The notes under the pieces were generated by a model. That model was not told where the DNA came from and ran no database searches. It saw only the letters and a list, made by a program, of their open reading frames with translations. A stretch of DNA of 6,876 nt from Clostridia bacterium (GTDB lineage: Bacteria; Bacillota; Clostridia; Oscillospirales; CAG-272): NCBI GenBank assembly GCA_017455945.1, contig JAFTLM010000206.1, positions 1 through 6,876 of the forward strand, in the 5' to 3' direction. The position numbers were made by a program, and so were the translations under genes. Shown here piece after piece: positions 1 through 6,444 of this stretch (the first letter of the stretch is position 1; every line of letters starts with the position of its first letter).

Positions 1-27
1 CGCGTCTGCCAGTTCCGCCACTCCCGC
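1..27 (-). tRNA. tRNA-Leu, 5' end only (leaves the window)
   Basis: Read on the minus strand, the last 27 bases before the window edge match the 5' portion of a bacterial tRNA-Leu. There is a 7-base acceptor strand GCGGGAG, then U8-G9, then a D-arm starting GCGG with a GG pair in the D-loop, followed by GCAGACGCG. The tract TGGCGGAACTGGCAGACGCG is the typical class II leucine start. The anticodon, variable arm and 3' acceptor strand lie outside the window, so the isoacceptor cannot be named. A strong promoter sits just upstream. tRNA-Ser is the other long-arm class but usually starts with GGA and has a different D-arm. Confidence 0.85.
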
Positions 28-58
28 GAATGCTGCCACTATTGCGACAACATTATAT

Positions 59-86
59 ATTATACTCATTTTTTCTGAAATGTCAA
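59..86 (-). promoter_or_regulatory. Near-consensus sigma-70/SigA promoter for tRNA-Leu
   Basis: On the minus strand a perfect -35 TTGACA (86-81) and a perfect -10 TATAAT (64-59) are separated by 16 bases. A second TATAAT lies at 57-52 but would be too far from the -35 box. Transcription would start near position 52, giving a leader of about 25 bases before the mature tRNA 5' end at 27. Both perfect hexamers fit a stable-RNA promoter. No convincing hairpin terminator separates it from the protein gene ending at 120, so some read-through into the tRNA is possible. Confidence 0.8.
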
Positions 87-119
87 TAGTTTTTTGAAAA
101 TTTATTCGATTTTTTTGAA

Positions 120-1076
120 TTATTTTATAAACTCATAGCTTTTTACACCGTAAGACTCCAAAATCGCCGTAATTTCGGTTTTTATTTCTTCCTCAGCCGC
201 ATCCAAAACCAGTATTCGAGCGTTATAATTGGTGATAAAATAGGCACACTGTTCTATCATTTTCCCAAGCTCTGCATTTGAAACACCGCTAAAATCCAAT
301 GCATAGGCATCGGCATACCCCTCCGTGGCACTTATTATCTTTACGGCATCGGCATTTTTAAGAGCCTCCGCCTCAAGAACCACGCAGATATTTGTCCTGT
401 TGCACGCCGCCTCCGCAAGGCACAGATACGCGTTCACGTATTCCATATTATCAGCGCTCTTAATCCCAAACAACAACAGCTCATCAATTCCGCTGTTTGC
501 AAGCTCTGTTACAAGTGCGATTTCCTCACCGATTTTCAGTGCACGCACGGACGAATTTTCCTCAAGAGTTGCCGCACTGTAAAAGTACGCCACACTTACT
601 TTTCCTTCATCACTTGCAACGTCTGATATCTCGCTCGGGGTTATATTGGAATTTGAGGGCTGAAAAGAAATTTTTTCGGCACACTCAAACGAGACGAAAA
701 GATTCCCTTCCGAATCGTTGACTTTAAAAGCCACGGCGTTACCGTCGGCAAGATTGGAAACGCTGTTTCTGAAATCGGATTTATCCATTCCGATTACGTC
801 AACGTACATTGCCTGTATATCACGCAACGCCACATAGTCCTCCGCAGGCTTATCCACACCGCCGTAAGAAGTAAGATTATGCCTGCCGTAAGACTCAAGG
901 TTGGATTTTTTTGCCTTATTGCCCAGTACAAGTCCCGTAATCACCGCACAAATTACGGCAACGACAGCCACCAATATCACAACCAGCTTAAAGCGTCCGC
1001 TTTTTTTCCCTCTGCCAGGATTATATCTGTTTTGAACTCTTCTTCTCCTACGAAGCAAGACTATCACTCCATTCAA
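120..1076 (-). CDS. Membrane-anchored extracytoplasmic protein, unknown function (possible DUF4015-like degenerate TIM barrel)
   Basis: I do not recognise this protein with confidence. From the upstream TTG it has 318 residues: a very basic N-terminus (RRRRR, residues 9-13), one hydrophobic segment (about 31-52, ending LVLGNK), and an extracytoplasmic region of about 265 residues. This is a type II single-pass layout. The outer part alternates short hydrophobic strands with helices (AVAFKV near 114-119, VSVAYFY near 160-166, ELLLFGI 199-205, ICVVLEA 230-236, ADAYALDFS 255-263, ARILVLDA 286-293), as in TIM-barrel domains. The stretch from YVDVIGMD to DSEGNLFVS recalls the start of DUF4015 putative glycosidase domains, but no catalytic residues can be assigned, so this is weak inference. 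Start: TTG 1076 follows the previous gene's stop in the same frame without a good ribosome site. TTG 1058 has GGAG eight bases upstream and would give a start of LLRRRRR, which I consider at least as likely. It is probably translated together with the lipoprotein gene upstream. Confidence 0.75.
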   Translation of the reverse strand: MNGVIVLLRRRRRVQNRYNPGRGKKSGRFKLVVILVAVVAVICAVITGLVLGNKAKKSNLESYGRHNLTSYGGVDKPAEDYVALRDIQAMYVDVIGMDKSDFRNSVSNLADGNAVAFKVNDSEGNLFVSFECAEKISFQPSNSNITPSEISDVASDEGKVSVAYFYSAATLEENSSVRALKIGEEIALVTELANSGIDELLLFGIKSADNMEYVNAYLCLAEAACNRTNICVVLEAEALKNADAVKIISATEGYADAYALDFSGVSNAELGKMIEQCAYFITNYNARILVLDAAEEEIKTEITAILESYGVKSYEFIK

Positions 1077-1079
1077 AAA

Positions 1080-2069
1080 TCATTTCATTGTCCAAAGGTT
1101 TAATGTTTTTCCGTAATCGTTAAATTTAAACTGCATTTTCTCCATATTTGCGTTTATTTTTTCGTACATTTTGCTGAGTATATACGTTTGTTTACACGCA
1201 TCCATATTGAGCTCGAAATACGCCTCATCGGGTTCTACTCGCTGGATAATATAAAAGCCCTCACTCGTTTCAACTACCGGGCTGACCTCTCCGATTTCAA
1301 GAGCAAATGCCGCGTTCTCGTACGCTTCTTCAAAATATCCTCTCATAAGATAATAATCGCAGTTGCCGCCGTCTTGGTTATATTTGGTTCCGATATAGTC
1401 CTTAAGAGGAACTCCTGCGGCTATCTCCGCACGTACCATTTCGGCATCCGCACGGTTTTTCTCGAAGTCCTCGCCCTCATCGTTACGTATAAGTATGCTT
1501 CTTACTCTGATAAAAACCTCTCCGCTCATTACTGCATCGTAGGCTTCCTTATCATACTTTTGGGCGACAAGGTCATAATATCTGCCAAAGCAATGCTCCA
1601 ACGCATAATTGAACCTCACAACCTCATCGGTCATATAGCACTCTTTTACGTACTCTTTATAAGCCTCGGTACCCCCCAGAAGCTCCTTGTTTTCCTTGAT
1701 TATGCCGTCAACGTATTTTTTCGTTTCCTCATCATCGGTTTTTATGTTGTTTTTTTCAAACTCCGCAAGGCTTGCATAATTTTCGGTAAGCTGCCTTGCA
1801 ACGGTTTCTTCAAGCTCCTTAACGTAGTCGCCGATATATTCGGAGGAAGTTGCCGAAAATATTTGCTCCCCGTATTTTTCTGCCATAAGCTCTTTATAAG
1901 TCATAGTAAGATAGCGAAGCTCCTGGTATTTTACCTCATAATCTCCGCAAGTTCCAACCACTTTAGAGTCTTCTTTGCTGCTTTTTATAACGTCGCTGTC
2001 AGCACAGGAAGCAAGCAGGCATACAAGCATAACCAAAGCCGCAAACAACGCCAAAATTCTCTTTTTCAT
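1080..2069 (-). CDS. PrsA/SurA-like parvulin-type foldase lipoprotein (PpiC family), catalytic histidines missing
   Basis: This is a 329-residue exported lipoprotein. MKKR plus a hydrophobic core and lipobox L19-A20-S21-C22 mark a type II signal peptide, so it should be tethered outside the cytoplasmic membrane by lipidated Cys22. Residues 35-180 form a helical SurA-N/PrsA-N-like chaperone region with many charged residues. Residues about 185-280 match the rotamase fold: VRSILI, then the loop DGGNCDYY (233-240), then FALEIGEVSPVVETSEGFYII (255-275, quoted here as the family pattern). PrsA proteins help exported proteins fold. Length and order fit PrsA-like proteins of Clostridia. Odd point: the parvulin histidines expected in HIL(V/I) and G(Y/F)HI(I/V) are Ser191 and Tyr273 here, so isomerase activity may be weak or absent. 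The ATG start at 2069 follows AAAGGA by 11 bases. It heads a two-gene unit with the membrane protein downstream and is transcribed divergently from hprK. Confidence 0.88.
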   Translation of the reverse strand: MKKRILALFAALVMLVCLLASCADSDVIKSSKEDSKVVGTCGDYEVKYQELRYLTMTYKELMAEKYGEQIFSATSSEYIGDYVKELEETVARQLTENYASLAEFEKNNIKTDDEETKKYVDGIIKENKELLGGTEAYKEYVKECYMTDEVVRFNYALEHCFGRYYDLVAQKYDKEAYDAVMSGEVFIRVRSILIRNDEGEDFEKNRADAEMVRAEIAAGVPLKDYIGTKYNQDGGNCDYYLMRGYFEEAYENAAFALEIGEVSPVVETSEGFYIIQRVEPDEAYFELNMDACKQTYILSKMYEKINANMEKMQFKFNDYGKTLNLWTMK

Positions 2070-2080
2070 AAATTTGAATA

Positions 2081-2111
2081 TCCTTTCAAATAAATTTCCA
2101 TTTTAATTATA
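2081..2111 (-). promoter_or_regulatory. Probable promoter -10 box and ribosome binding site of the foldase gene
   Basis: On the minus strand a perfect -10 TATAAT lies at 2111-2106, but only a poor -35 match (ATAATG, 2134-2129) is found at 17-base spacing, so the promoter may need an activator or be weak. Just upstream of the -10 box is a small perfect inverted repeat ACAC-TTTT-GTGT (2114-2125), a possible protein site. The ribosome binding site AAAGGA is at 2086-2081, 11 bases before the ATG at 2069. Confidence 0.5.
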
Positions 2112-2164
2112 CAACACTTTTGTGTCCGCATTATGAATTTTTTTGTTTTTTATCAAATAAATAT

Positions 2165-2193
2165 TTGACTATTTGAAGATTATGTGTTATACT
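2165..2193 (+). promoter_or_regulatory. hprK promoter (SigA type, extended -10)
   Basis: TTGACT (2165-2170) and TATACT (2188-2193) are separated by 17 bases, and a TG dinucleotide at 2185-2186 makes an extended -10. The start of transcription would fall near 2200, leaving a short leader of about 26 bases before the ATG at 2227. The ribosome site AAAGGA is at 2211-2216, 10 bases from the start. No operator is evident, which suits a housekeeping regulator. Confidence 0.75.
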
Positions 2194-2226
2194 GGGAGGT
2201 GAAAAACACGAAAGGAAATAATCGGT

Positions 2227-3165
2227 ATGGAATGTGAATACAGTATATCCCTTGACAAGATAATAAAAGAGTTTCAACTTGAGGTTCTCTATATTCCCCG
2301 TCCCGCAGAGGAAATTTTCATCTCAAACACCGAGGTAAACCGCCCGGGGCTTGCACTTGCGGGATTTTTCGGAAATTTTGAATCCTCCAGAATAGAGGTT
2401 CTCGGAAAAGCTGAGCACAACTATCTCGCAGAATGCGGCGAAGAAGAAAGAATACAGAAAATAAGAGCTTTTGTTGACCACGACCCAGCCTGCGTAATAG
2501 TAACCACAGGACTTGACATAGTTCCTCAAGCTATTGACGAGGCAAAAAAACGAGGCGTACCCGTCCTTTTGAGCAAAGAAAAAACCAGCCCTCTTATGGC
2601 TGCGCTTATCGCGTTTCTCAACACCAATCTGGCACCCAGAATCACACGTCACGGAGTTTTGGTTGAGGTATACGGCGAGGGTATACTCATTCTCGGAGAC
2701 AGCGGGGTTGGTAAGAGCGAGACCGCCATTGAGCTTGTAAAGAGAGGTCACAGACTTATTGCCGACGACGCTGTTGAAATAAAGAGAGTTTCTGCAAAGA
2801 CCCTTGTCGGAAGCGCGCCCGAAATAATTCGCCACTACGTGGAGCTTCGCGGCATAGGAATTGTTGACGTTAAGCGTCTTTTCGGTATGGGTGCGGTAAA
2901 AGATACCGAGCGTATTGACCTTATCATCAATCTTGAGCAGTGGGTTCAGGGTAAAATGTACGACAGACTTGGACTTGACGATGAAAAAATGGATATTCTC
3001 GGCATTGAGATTCCCTCCATCACCATTCCAGTCAAGCCAGGCCGAAACCTTGCCATTATCCTTGAAATCGCGGCGATGAACAACCGCCAGAAGCGTATGG
3101 GATACAACACTGCCGAGGAGTTCAACAAACGCCTTATGGAGCAAATGGGCAATCAACTTTCTTGA
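2227..3165 (+). CDS. hprK: HPr kinase/phosphorylase
   Basis: This bifunctional enzyme phosphorylates Ser46 of the phosphocarrier HPr with ATP or pyrophosphate, and removes that phosphate by phosphorolysis. HPr-Ser-P with CcpA then drives carbon catabolite repression in Gram-positive bacteria. It acts in the cytoplasm, normally as a hexamer. The sequence has 312 residues, the usual family length. Residues 1-130 form the regulatory N-domain. The kinase domain carries RHG (141-143), Walker A GDSGVGKS (157-164), the Asp pair D180-D181, the HprK signature VELRGIGIVD (205-214) and the C-terminal motif KPGRNLAIILEIAAMN (270-285). All expected active-site motifs are present. ATG at 2227 is supported by AAAGGA ten bases upstream. 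The gene appears monocistronic, with its own promoter and a strong terminator at 3171. The neighbours typical in other Bacillota (for example lgt) are not seen here. Identification is secure. Confidence 0.98.
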   Translation: MECEYSISLDKIIKEFQLEVLYIPRPAEEIFISNTEVNRPGLALAGFFGNFESSRIEVLGKAEHNYLAECGEEERIQKIRAFVDHDPACVIVTTGLDIVPQAIDEAKKRGVPVLLSKEKTSPLMAALIAFLNTNLAPRITRHGVLVEVYGEGILILGDSGVGKSETAIELVKRGHRLIADDAVEIKRVSAKTLVGSAPEIIRHYVELRGIGIVDVKRLFGMGAVKDTERIDLIINLEQWVQGKMYDRLGLDDEKMDILGIEIPSITIPVKPGRNLAIILEIAAMNNRQKRMGYNTAEEFNKRLMEQMGNQLS

Positions 3166-3170
3166 TTTTT

Positions 3171-3196
3171 AAGGGCTGATTTTAATCAGCCCTTTT
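3171..3196 (+). terminator. Rho-independent terminator of hprK
   Basis: A perfect 10-bp stem AAGGGCTGAT (3171-3180) / ATCAGCCCTT (3185-3194) with loop TTTA is followed by a T-rich tail (TTTTGGTTTG). It starts six bases after the hprK stop codon. It has no T tract on the minus strand, so it is directional. Confidence 0.9.
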
Positions 3197-3433
3197 GGTT
3201 TGTAGAGTGGCAGATAAATTATAGTTTACCGCCTGACCGGCGGGGGCGAATGCCTTCGGCGTTCACGCAATATGATTTGTGCTAACATATCTGTCGCACT
3301 CCGAAAAATGTCGGCTCAACACCTCCATTTTTCTTGTAACTGTTTCGTGAGGGCGGATGGGGTGGCGGTCCCCAGCCGCCTGCGGTAGTACGCTCCGACA
3401 GCAATCTAAAGCTCCCCATCATTAGCCCAACAA

Positions 3434-3458
3434 ACTCGTCGGTGTTCAGCCGACGAGT
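3434..3458. other. Strong hairpin, 9-bp perfect stem
   Basis: ACTCGTCGG (3434-3442) pairs perfectly with CCGACGAGT (3450-3458) around a 7-base loop. It has no T tract beside it, so it is not an intrinsic terminator. Part of it (3441-3454) can instead pair with 3310-3323, so two exclusive folds are possible within the element. Confidence 0.6.
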
Positions 3459-3513
3459 GAACGGCAACGCACAAAACAATCAAAAAACTTTCATCAGAAA
3501 GGTTTTTTGCGGA

Positions 3514-3531
3514 GCTTTTTTGCAAAAAAGC
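3514..3531. repeat. 18-bp perfect palindrome
   Basis: GCTTTTTTG (3514-3522) is followed directly by its exact reverse complement CAAAAAAGC (3523-3531). Just before it, AAAAAACTTT (3482-3491) and AAAGGTTTTTT (3498-3508) form another A/T-run hairpin with one bulge and a 6-base loop. Together they could act as terminator-like structures in either direction, or as part of the repeat element that contains them. Confidence 0.6.
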
Positions 3532-3592
3532 GACCCGTTCCCCCGTTCTCTCCGCCGCTGAATTATAATTTATCGGCGTGTTTACAAAAAGC

Positions 3593-3622
3593 AGGAGCTG
3601 TCTTAGTAAGACAGCTCCTTTT
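3593..3622 (-). terminator. Rho-independent terminator of the nagA-glycosidase operon, probably bidirectional
   Basis: A 12-bp perfect stem AGGAGCTGTCTT (3593-3604) / AAGACAGCTCCT (3608-3619) encloses a 3-base loop. On the minus strand it is followed by GCTTTTTG, a T tract, and it begins eight bases after the glycosidase stop codon. TTTT also follows the stem on the plus strand (3619-3622), so it could stop transcription from the other side as well. Confidence 0.92.
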
Positions 3623-3626
3623 CAGG

Positions 3627-6428
3627 TTATCTTCCGTCAAAGAAATCTATAAGTGTATACTTTTGATTATTCAGTTCTCCCATATACTTGGTAAGCTCTG
3701 TATATTCCACGCCGTTGTTATCAACGATACCCTTGTTGGAGTCTCTGTTTGACAAGTCTGCGTTGGGGTCGTTGGGGTCGTTGTCGCGGTAGAGGAACCA
3801 GTCAAATCCCACGCATCCCTTACATTCAAGCAACTGAAGGGCAAAGTTATGGTAGAACATTCCTCTGTCGTTCTGAGTTCTTACAGTCCAGCCCGCACCT
3901 GTTTTATTGGTCATACTGTTATCTTTTTCCCAGACGTCCATTCCTTTTGCGTACCATTCGGTAACCACAAAGGGTTTACCTGCCCATCTCTGCTGGTTAG
4001 CAATCATCTCGGGATCTGCCTCCCAAGCGTTATAATAATTATAGGTAATCACGTCGCACCAATATCCCGCAACGCGCATCACGTTTTCGTCCTTATAACA
4101 GCCCTGTAGGAATCGACAGCCCATATACTGGTGGCAGGGAGCGTATCTTTCGAGGGCATTTTTTACCACCTCGAAGTATCGGTCGTAAACCATAGCTCTG
4201 TACTCCAGGCGAAGCTCATCGGTCACGTCGGCAAGCGAAACGTCACGCTTACCCGTCTTAAGGTACATAAAGGTCCACGCGGTCGCGTAGCTATATGTAA
4301 ATCTTTCATCGGTTGCATCAAGAGCAAGTGTACTGTCAAGCATTTTATCGCTTGAGGGAAGCTCGTTGTCACTCATCCAACCGTAAACGTATGGAGCTGT
4401 TACGTAGGAAGAAACTATCGACTTCACGTTAGCTTCTGCGGAAGCCACGAACGCGGGGTCAAACACCGGCATTACGTCGTGCAACAACGCTGTGTTTCCG
4501 CCCGTAGTAACGTCAAGTCCAAGCGTCTGGCAATAACGTCTGAGAATAGACATTACATAGGTCTGAGACAAGGGCTGTTCAACCTTACTGAGGTACGCTA
4601 TATTCGACCAACCGCCTGCGGAGTTGAAGCCGAGCTCCTTAAGTCGGTTTGTGGCAGCATCCGCCCAGTTTTCATATGTGCCGTACTGTGCAAGTGTTTT
4701 TTGGCTTTGGGTATTGTTACCGGGCGAAACAGTTACGCAAGCAACTCTGTAGAAAGGATATCCGAGGGGGTCTATCGTCCACCAACGGTCGCCTATTTTC
4801 TTGGTATAGAAGAAGCCTGTAGCCTCATATTTTTCGCCGCCCATATATCCGCCGTACGCATCGTACAGTGCATTTTCCTCTTTTGCTGAAAGCTCATCGT
4901 AGCCATTAAGAGTATTGACCAAACGGGTGGGGTACTGTTTGTATACCGTATCGTAGCCGTTAGTGTCGGTATTAGCCGCGGCATCTACCGCAAGCGTATA
5001 CTCGGAATCTACACGCTTGACCGTATCGACATCTCTGTCTCCGCCGTTCTTTATAACCTCCCATCTGTTAAGCCAGTTGCTTACCATTTCCATAGCGTTT
5101 TCCCAAGGGTTGACGCCGTTATACGGAAGGTAAGTGGTAAAGCCTTTTCCCGTCTCTTCGTTATTGAAAATAAGCTTAACGCTTCCTCGCCCGCTTTCCT
5201 TGGAGGTAAACTGAAGTCTTCTCAGCGACTCGTTCTCGCCCTCAAGGTAAAAGGAGATATACTGATCGCCCTTTGAGGAGTATCTCTTAATATAATTTGT
5301 AACGTCTATACGCACAGGACCGGTTGTCACAACGTCCGTATAGGTTATCAAATCTTCTTTTTCGGGGATCGTGTTATAGGTAACGACGTTTTCTTCCCAG
5401 TCGTAGGGATAGCATCCGTACACGTTAAGTCTTACCGGGATATCGCCTTTTTCCACAAGCTTGCAGTTAAGCTCAAGCTCGACCTTATCGAAGTTTATAT
5501 CCGCGGCATCGGAAATATCGAATTTAAGCAACATCACTCTGTAATACTTATCTATACCATTGGGTCCGATACCCTTAAGATCCAACAACTCGGAGCTTCC
5601 GAAGTTGATATCCGCAGAAGTTCCCGCCTCAACGTAGGTGTCCTCGACCGCTTCTATTCTATGAAGCTCAGATTTACGCAATCCTATCAAGGTATCAATT
5701 CCATTCTGCGAAAGCTCGGGGGGTTTTGTTCCCCACATCTTTCCGTAGTACTGTGTGTTATCTGTTTTAGTACCGTAGTACACCGAAAGCTCGGGGGCTT
5801 TTTTGCCTCCGTCCTTGGATTCAAACTTTATATGAAGCGGAACACCCGATTCGTCAGCCACGTAAAACGCCACCTCGGTATCTCCGTTCTCAAGCGCACG
5901 TCTCACATATGACGTTATGGGAAACGAGAATACAGTTCCCGGGCCTTTAACGTCCTCACGTTTGGCAACAAGATCCACGTAATCGGGACGGTTTGCAAAA
6001 GTGATGCTATTTTCATCCCATCCGTCCGGAGAGACCGCATATACCGCCACTGTGGCATATTCGGGATTTCCCGGCATACTCTGCTTTGACTTGAGCATAA
6101 GGTCAAGCTCTACCGCGGTAAAATCGCTGTCACCCACAAGCGAGGATATATCAAATTTAAGATAGGTATATCTGGTCAGCGACTTTGAATTGCCTTTTAT
6201 ATGGAGGTCGGATTCTTTACCGAAATTGATATTGGAATAATCAACCGATCCGTCGTTATTATAAACATAAGTATCGTCTTTTACGGTAATTTTATAATCC
6301 ATACGTTCAACCTTTCCGGCAGCTACAATTTTTGGGGGATTTTCAGAAGCAGTTGCCACAGTAGCATACGATGCAAGTGTACCGAACATCATAACCGCCG
6401 ACAACAGGCTGCACAAAAACTTTCTCAC
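3627..6428 (-). CDS. Secreted GH50-like (clan GH-A) glycosidase with two DNRLRE/CBM96-like modules
   Basis: This 933-residue exported protein probably hydrolyses a polysaccharide or glycan outside the cell. Residues 1-27 are a Sec signal peptide (cleavage likely after ATA, no lipobox). Residues about 47-220 and 257-422 are two related DNRLRE (CBM96-like) beta modules, each opening DDTYV/EDTYV with an INFG motif and containing YLKFDIS/LLKFDIS and a late W(D/E)EN motif. Residues 423-535 are a linker of unknown fold. The catalytic domain, about 536-930, opens RWWTIDPLGYPFYRV (548-562) and resembles agarase-type GH50 proteins. The likely acid/base is Glu689 in SDNELP and the likely nucleophile is Glu824 in VVTEWYAKG, 135 residues apart as in clan GH-A. 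GFDWFLY (874-880) and NKGIVD (898-903) are typical late strands. No LPXTG, SLH or dockerin is visible, so it is probably released or held by its binding modules. The GTG start at 6428 has AAGGAGG seven bases upstream. It begins 16 bases after nagA, so the two are co-transcribed. The substrate is not known. Confidence 0.88.
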   Translation of the reverse strand: MRKFLCSLLSAVMMFGTLASYATVATASENPPKIVAAGKVERMDYKITVKDDTYVYNNDGSVDYSNINFGKESDLHIKGNSKSLTRYTYLKFDISSLVGDSDFTAVELDLMLKSKQSMPGNPEYATVAVYAVSPDGWDENSITFANRPDYVDLVAKREDVKGPGTVFSFPITSYVRRALENGDTEVAFYVADESGVPLHIKFESKDGGKKAPELSVYYGTKTDNTQYYGKMWGTKPPELSQNGIDTLIGLRKSELHRIEAVEDTYVEAGTSADINFGSSELLDLKGIGPNGIDKYYRVMLLKFDISDAADINFDKVELELNCKLVEKGDIPVRLNVYGCYPYDWEENVVTYNTIPEKEDLITYTDVVTTGPVRIDVTNYIKRYSSKGDQYISFYLEGENESLRRLQFTSKESGRGSVKLIFNNEETGKGFTTYLPYNGVNPWENAMEMVSNWLNRWEVIKNGGDRDVDTVKRVDSEYTLAVDAAANTDTNGYDTVYKQYPTRLVNTLNGYDELSAKEENALYDAYGGYMGGEKYEATGFFYTKKIGDRWWTIDPLGYPFYRVACVTVSPGNNTQSQKTLAQYGTYENWADAATNRLKELGFNSAGGWSNIAYLSKVEQPLSQTYVMSILRRYCQTLGLDVTTGGNTALLHDVMPVFDPAFVASAEANVKSIVSSYVTAPYVYGWMSDNELPSSDKMLDSTLALDATDERFTYSYATAWTFMYLKTGKRDVSLADVTDELRLEYRAMVYDRYFEVVKNALERYAPCHQYMGCRFLQGCYKDENVMRVAGYWCDVITYNYYNAWEADPEMIANQQRWAGKPFVVTEWYAKGMDVWEKDNSMTNKTGAGWTVRTQNDRGMFYHNFALQLLECKGCVGFDWFLYRDNDPNDPNADLSNRDSNKGIVDNNGVEYTELTKYMGELNNQKYTLIDFFDGR

Positions 6429-6435
6429 GTTATCT

Positions 6436-6442
6436 CCTCCTT
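6436..6442 (-). promoter_or_regulatory. Strong ribosome binding site fixing the GTG start of the glycosidase
   Basis: AAGGAGG (6442-6436, minus strand) lies seven bases before GTG at 6428-6426, inside the short gap after the nagA stop codon (6447-6445). This decides the start in favour of GTG and of the full signal peptide beginning MRKFLCSLL. No promoter is visible in the gap, so translation should depend on the nagA transcript. Confidence 0.9.
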
Positions 6443-6444
6443 AT

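Larger units (their letters stand above)
3199..3588. repeat. Candidate MITE-like or structured intergenic element bounded by imperfect inverted repeats
   Basis: This is the only long gene-free stretch in the window and lies between the convergent terminators of hprK and the glycosidase gene. Its ends are inverted copies of one another. The left end 3199-3233 and the reverse complement of 3554-3588 agree at about 26 of 35 positions without gaps, including exact blocks TTTGTA (3199-3204 versus 3583-3588) and GATAAATTATA (3213-3223 versus 3564-3574) with identical spacing. The interior holds several hairpins: 3229-3243, 3248-3264, 3304-3332, 3364-3380, 3434-3458, 3482-3508 and the palindrome 3514-3531. 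No gene is convincing. The longest minus-strand frame (3479-3282) starts with TTG, lacks a ribosome site and has a low-complexity look. A non-autonomous mobile element or repeated RNA-structure element is the best reading. No clear target-site duplication is seen, and copy number elsewhere is unknown. Confidence 0.5.

Noticed and set aside
100..120. Possible terminator between the membrane protein gene and tRNA-Leu
   Set aside because: ATTC and GAAT flank an A/T run, but the stem is too short and lacks GC pairs, so it is not a credible intrinsic terminator.
1070..1072. ATG near the start of the membrane protein gene
   Set aside because: It is in a different frame from the protein. Only TTG and GTG candidates are available in frame.
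1188..2093. 301-codon plus-strand frame opposite the foldase gene
   Set aside because: It is a shadow of the lipoprotein gene, which has a lipobox, domain matches and a ribosome site. The plus-strand product is Phe/Ile/Leu-rich with no recognisable domain.
2194..2202. GGGAGGTGA as a strong second ribosome binding site before hprK
   Set aside because: No start codon follows at a usable distance, and it overlaps the expected transcription start. AAAGGA at 2211-2216 serves the ATG at 2227.
2323..3156. 277-codon minus-strand frame opposite hprK
   Set aside because: hprK carries every family motif on the plus strand. The antisense frame has no ribosome site or domain.
3282..3479. Minus-strand open frame of 65 codons inside the gene-free region
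   Set aside because: It starts with TTG, has no ribosome binding site, covers hairpins of the repeat element and has an atypical composition (GGWGPPPHPP). It is best explained as a chance frame in a structured repeat.
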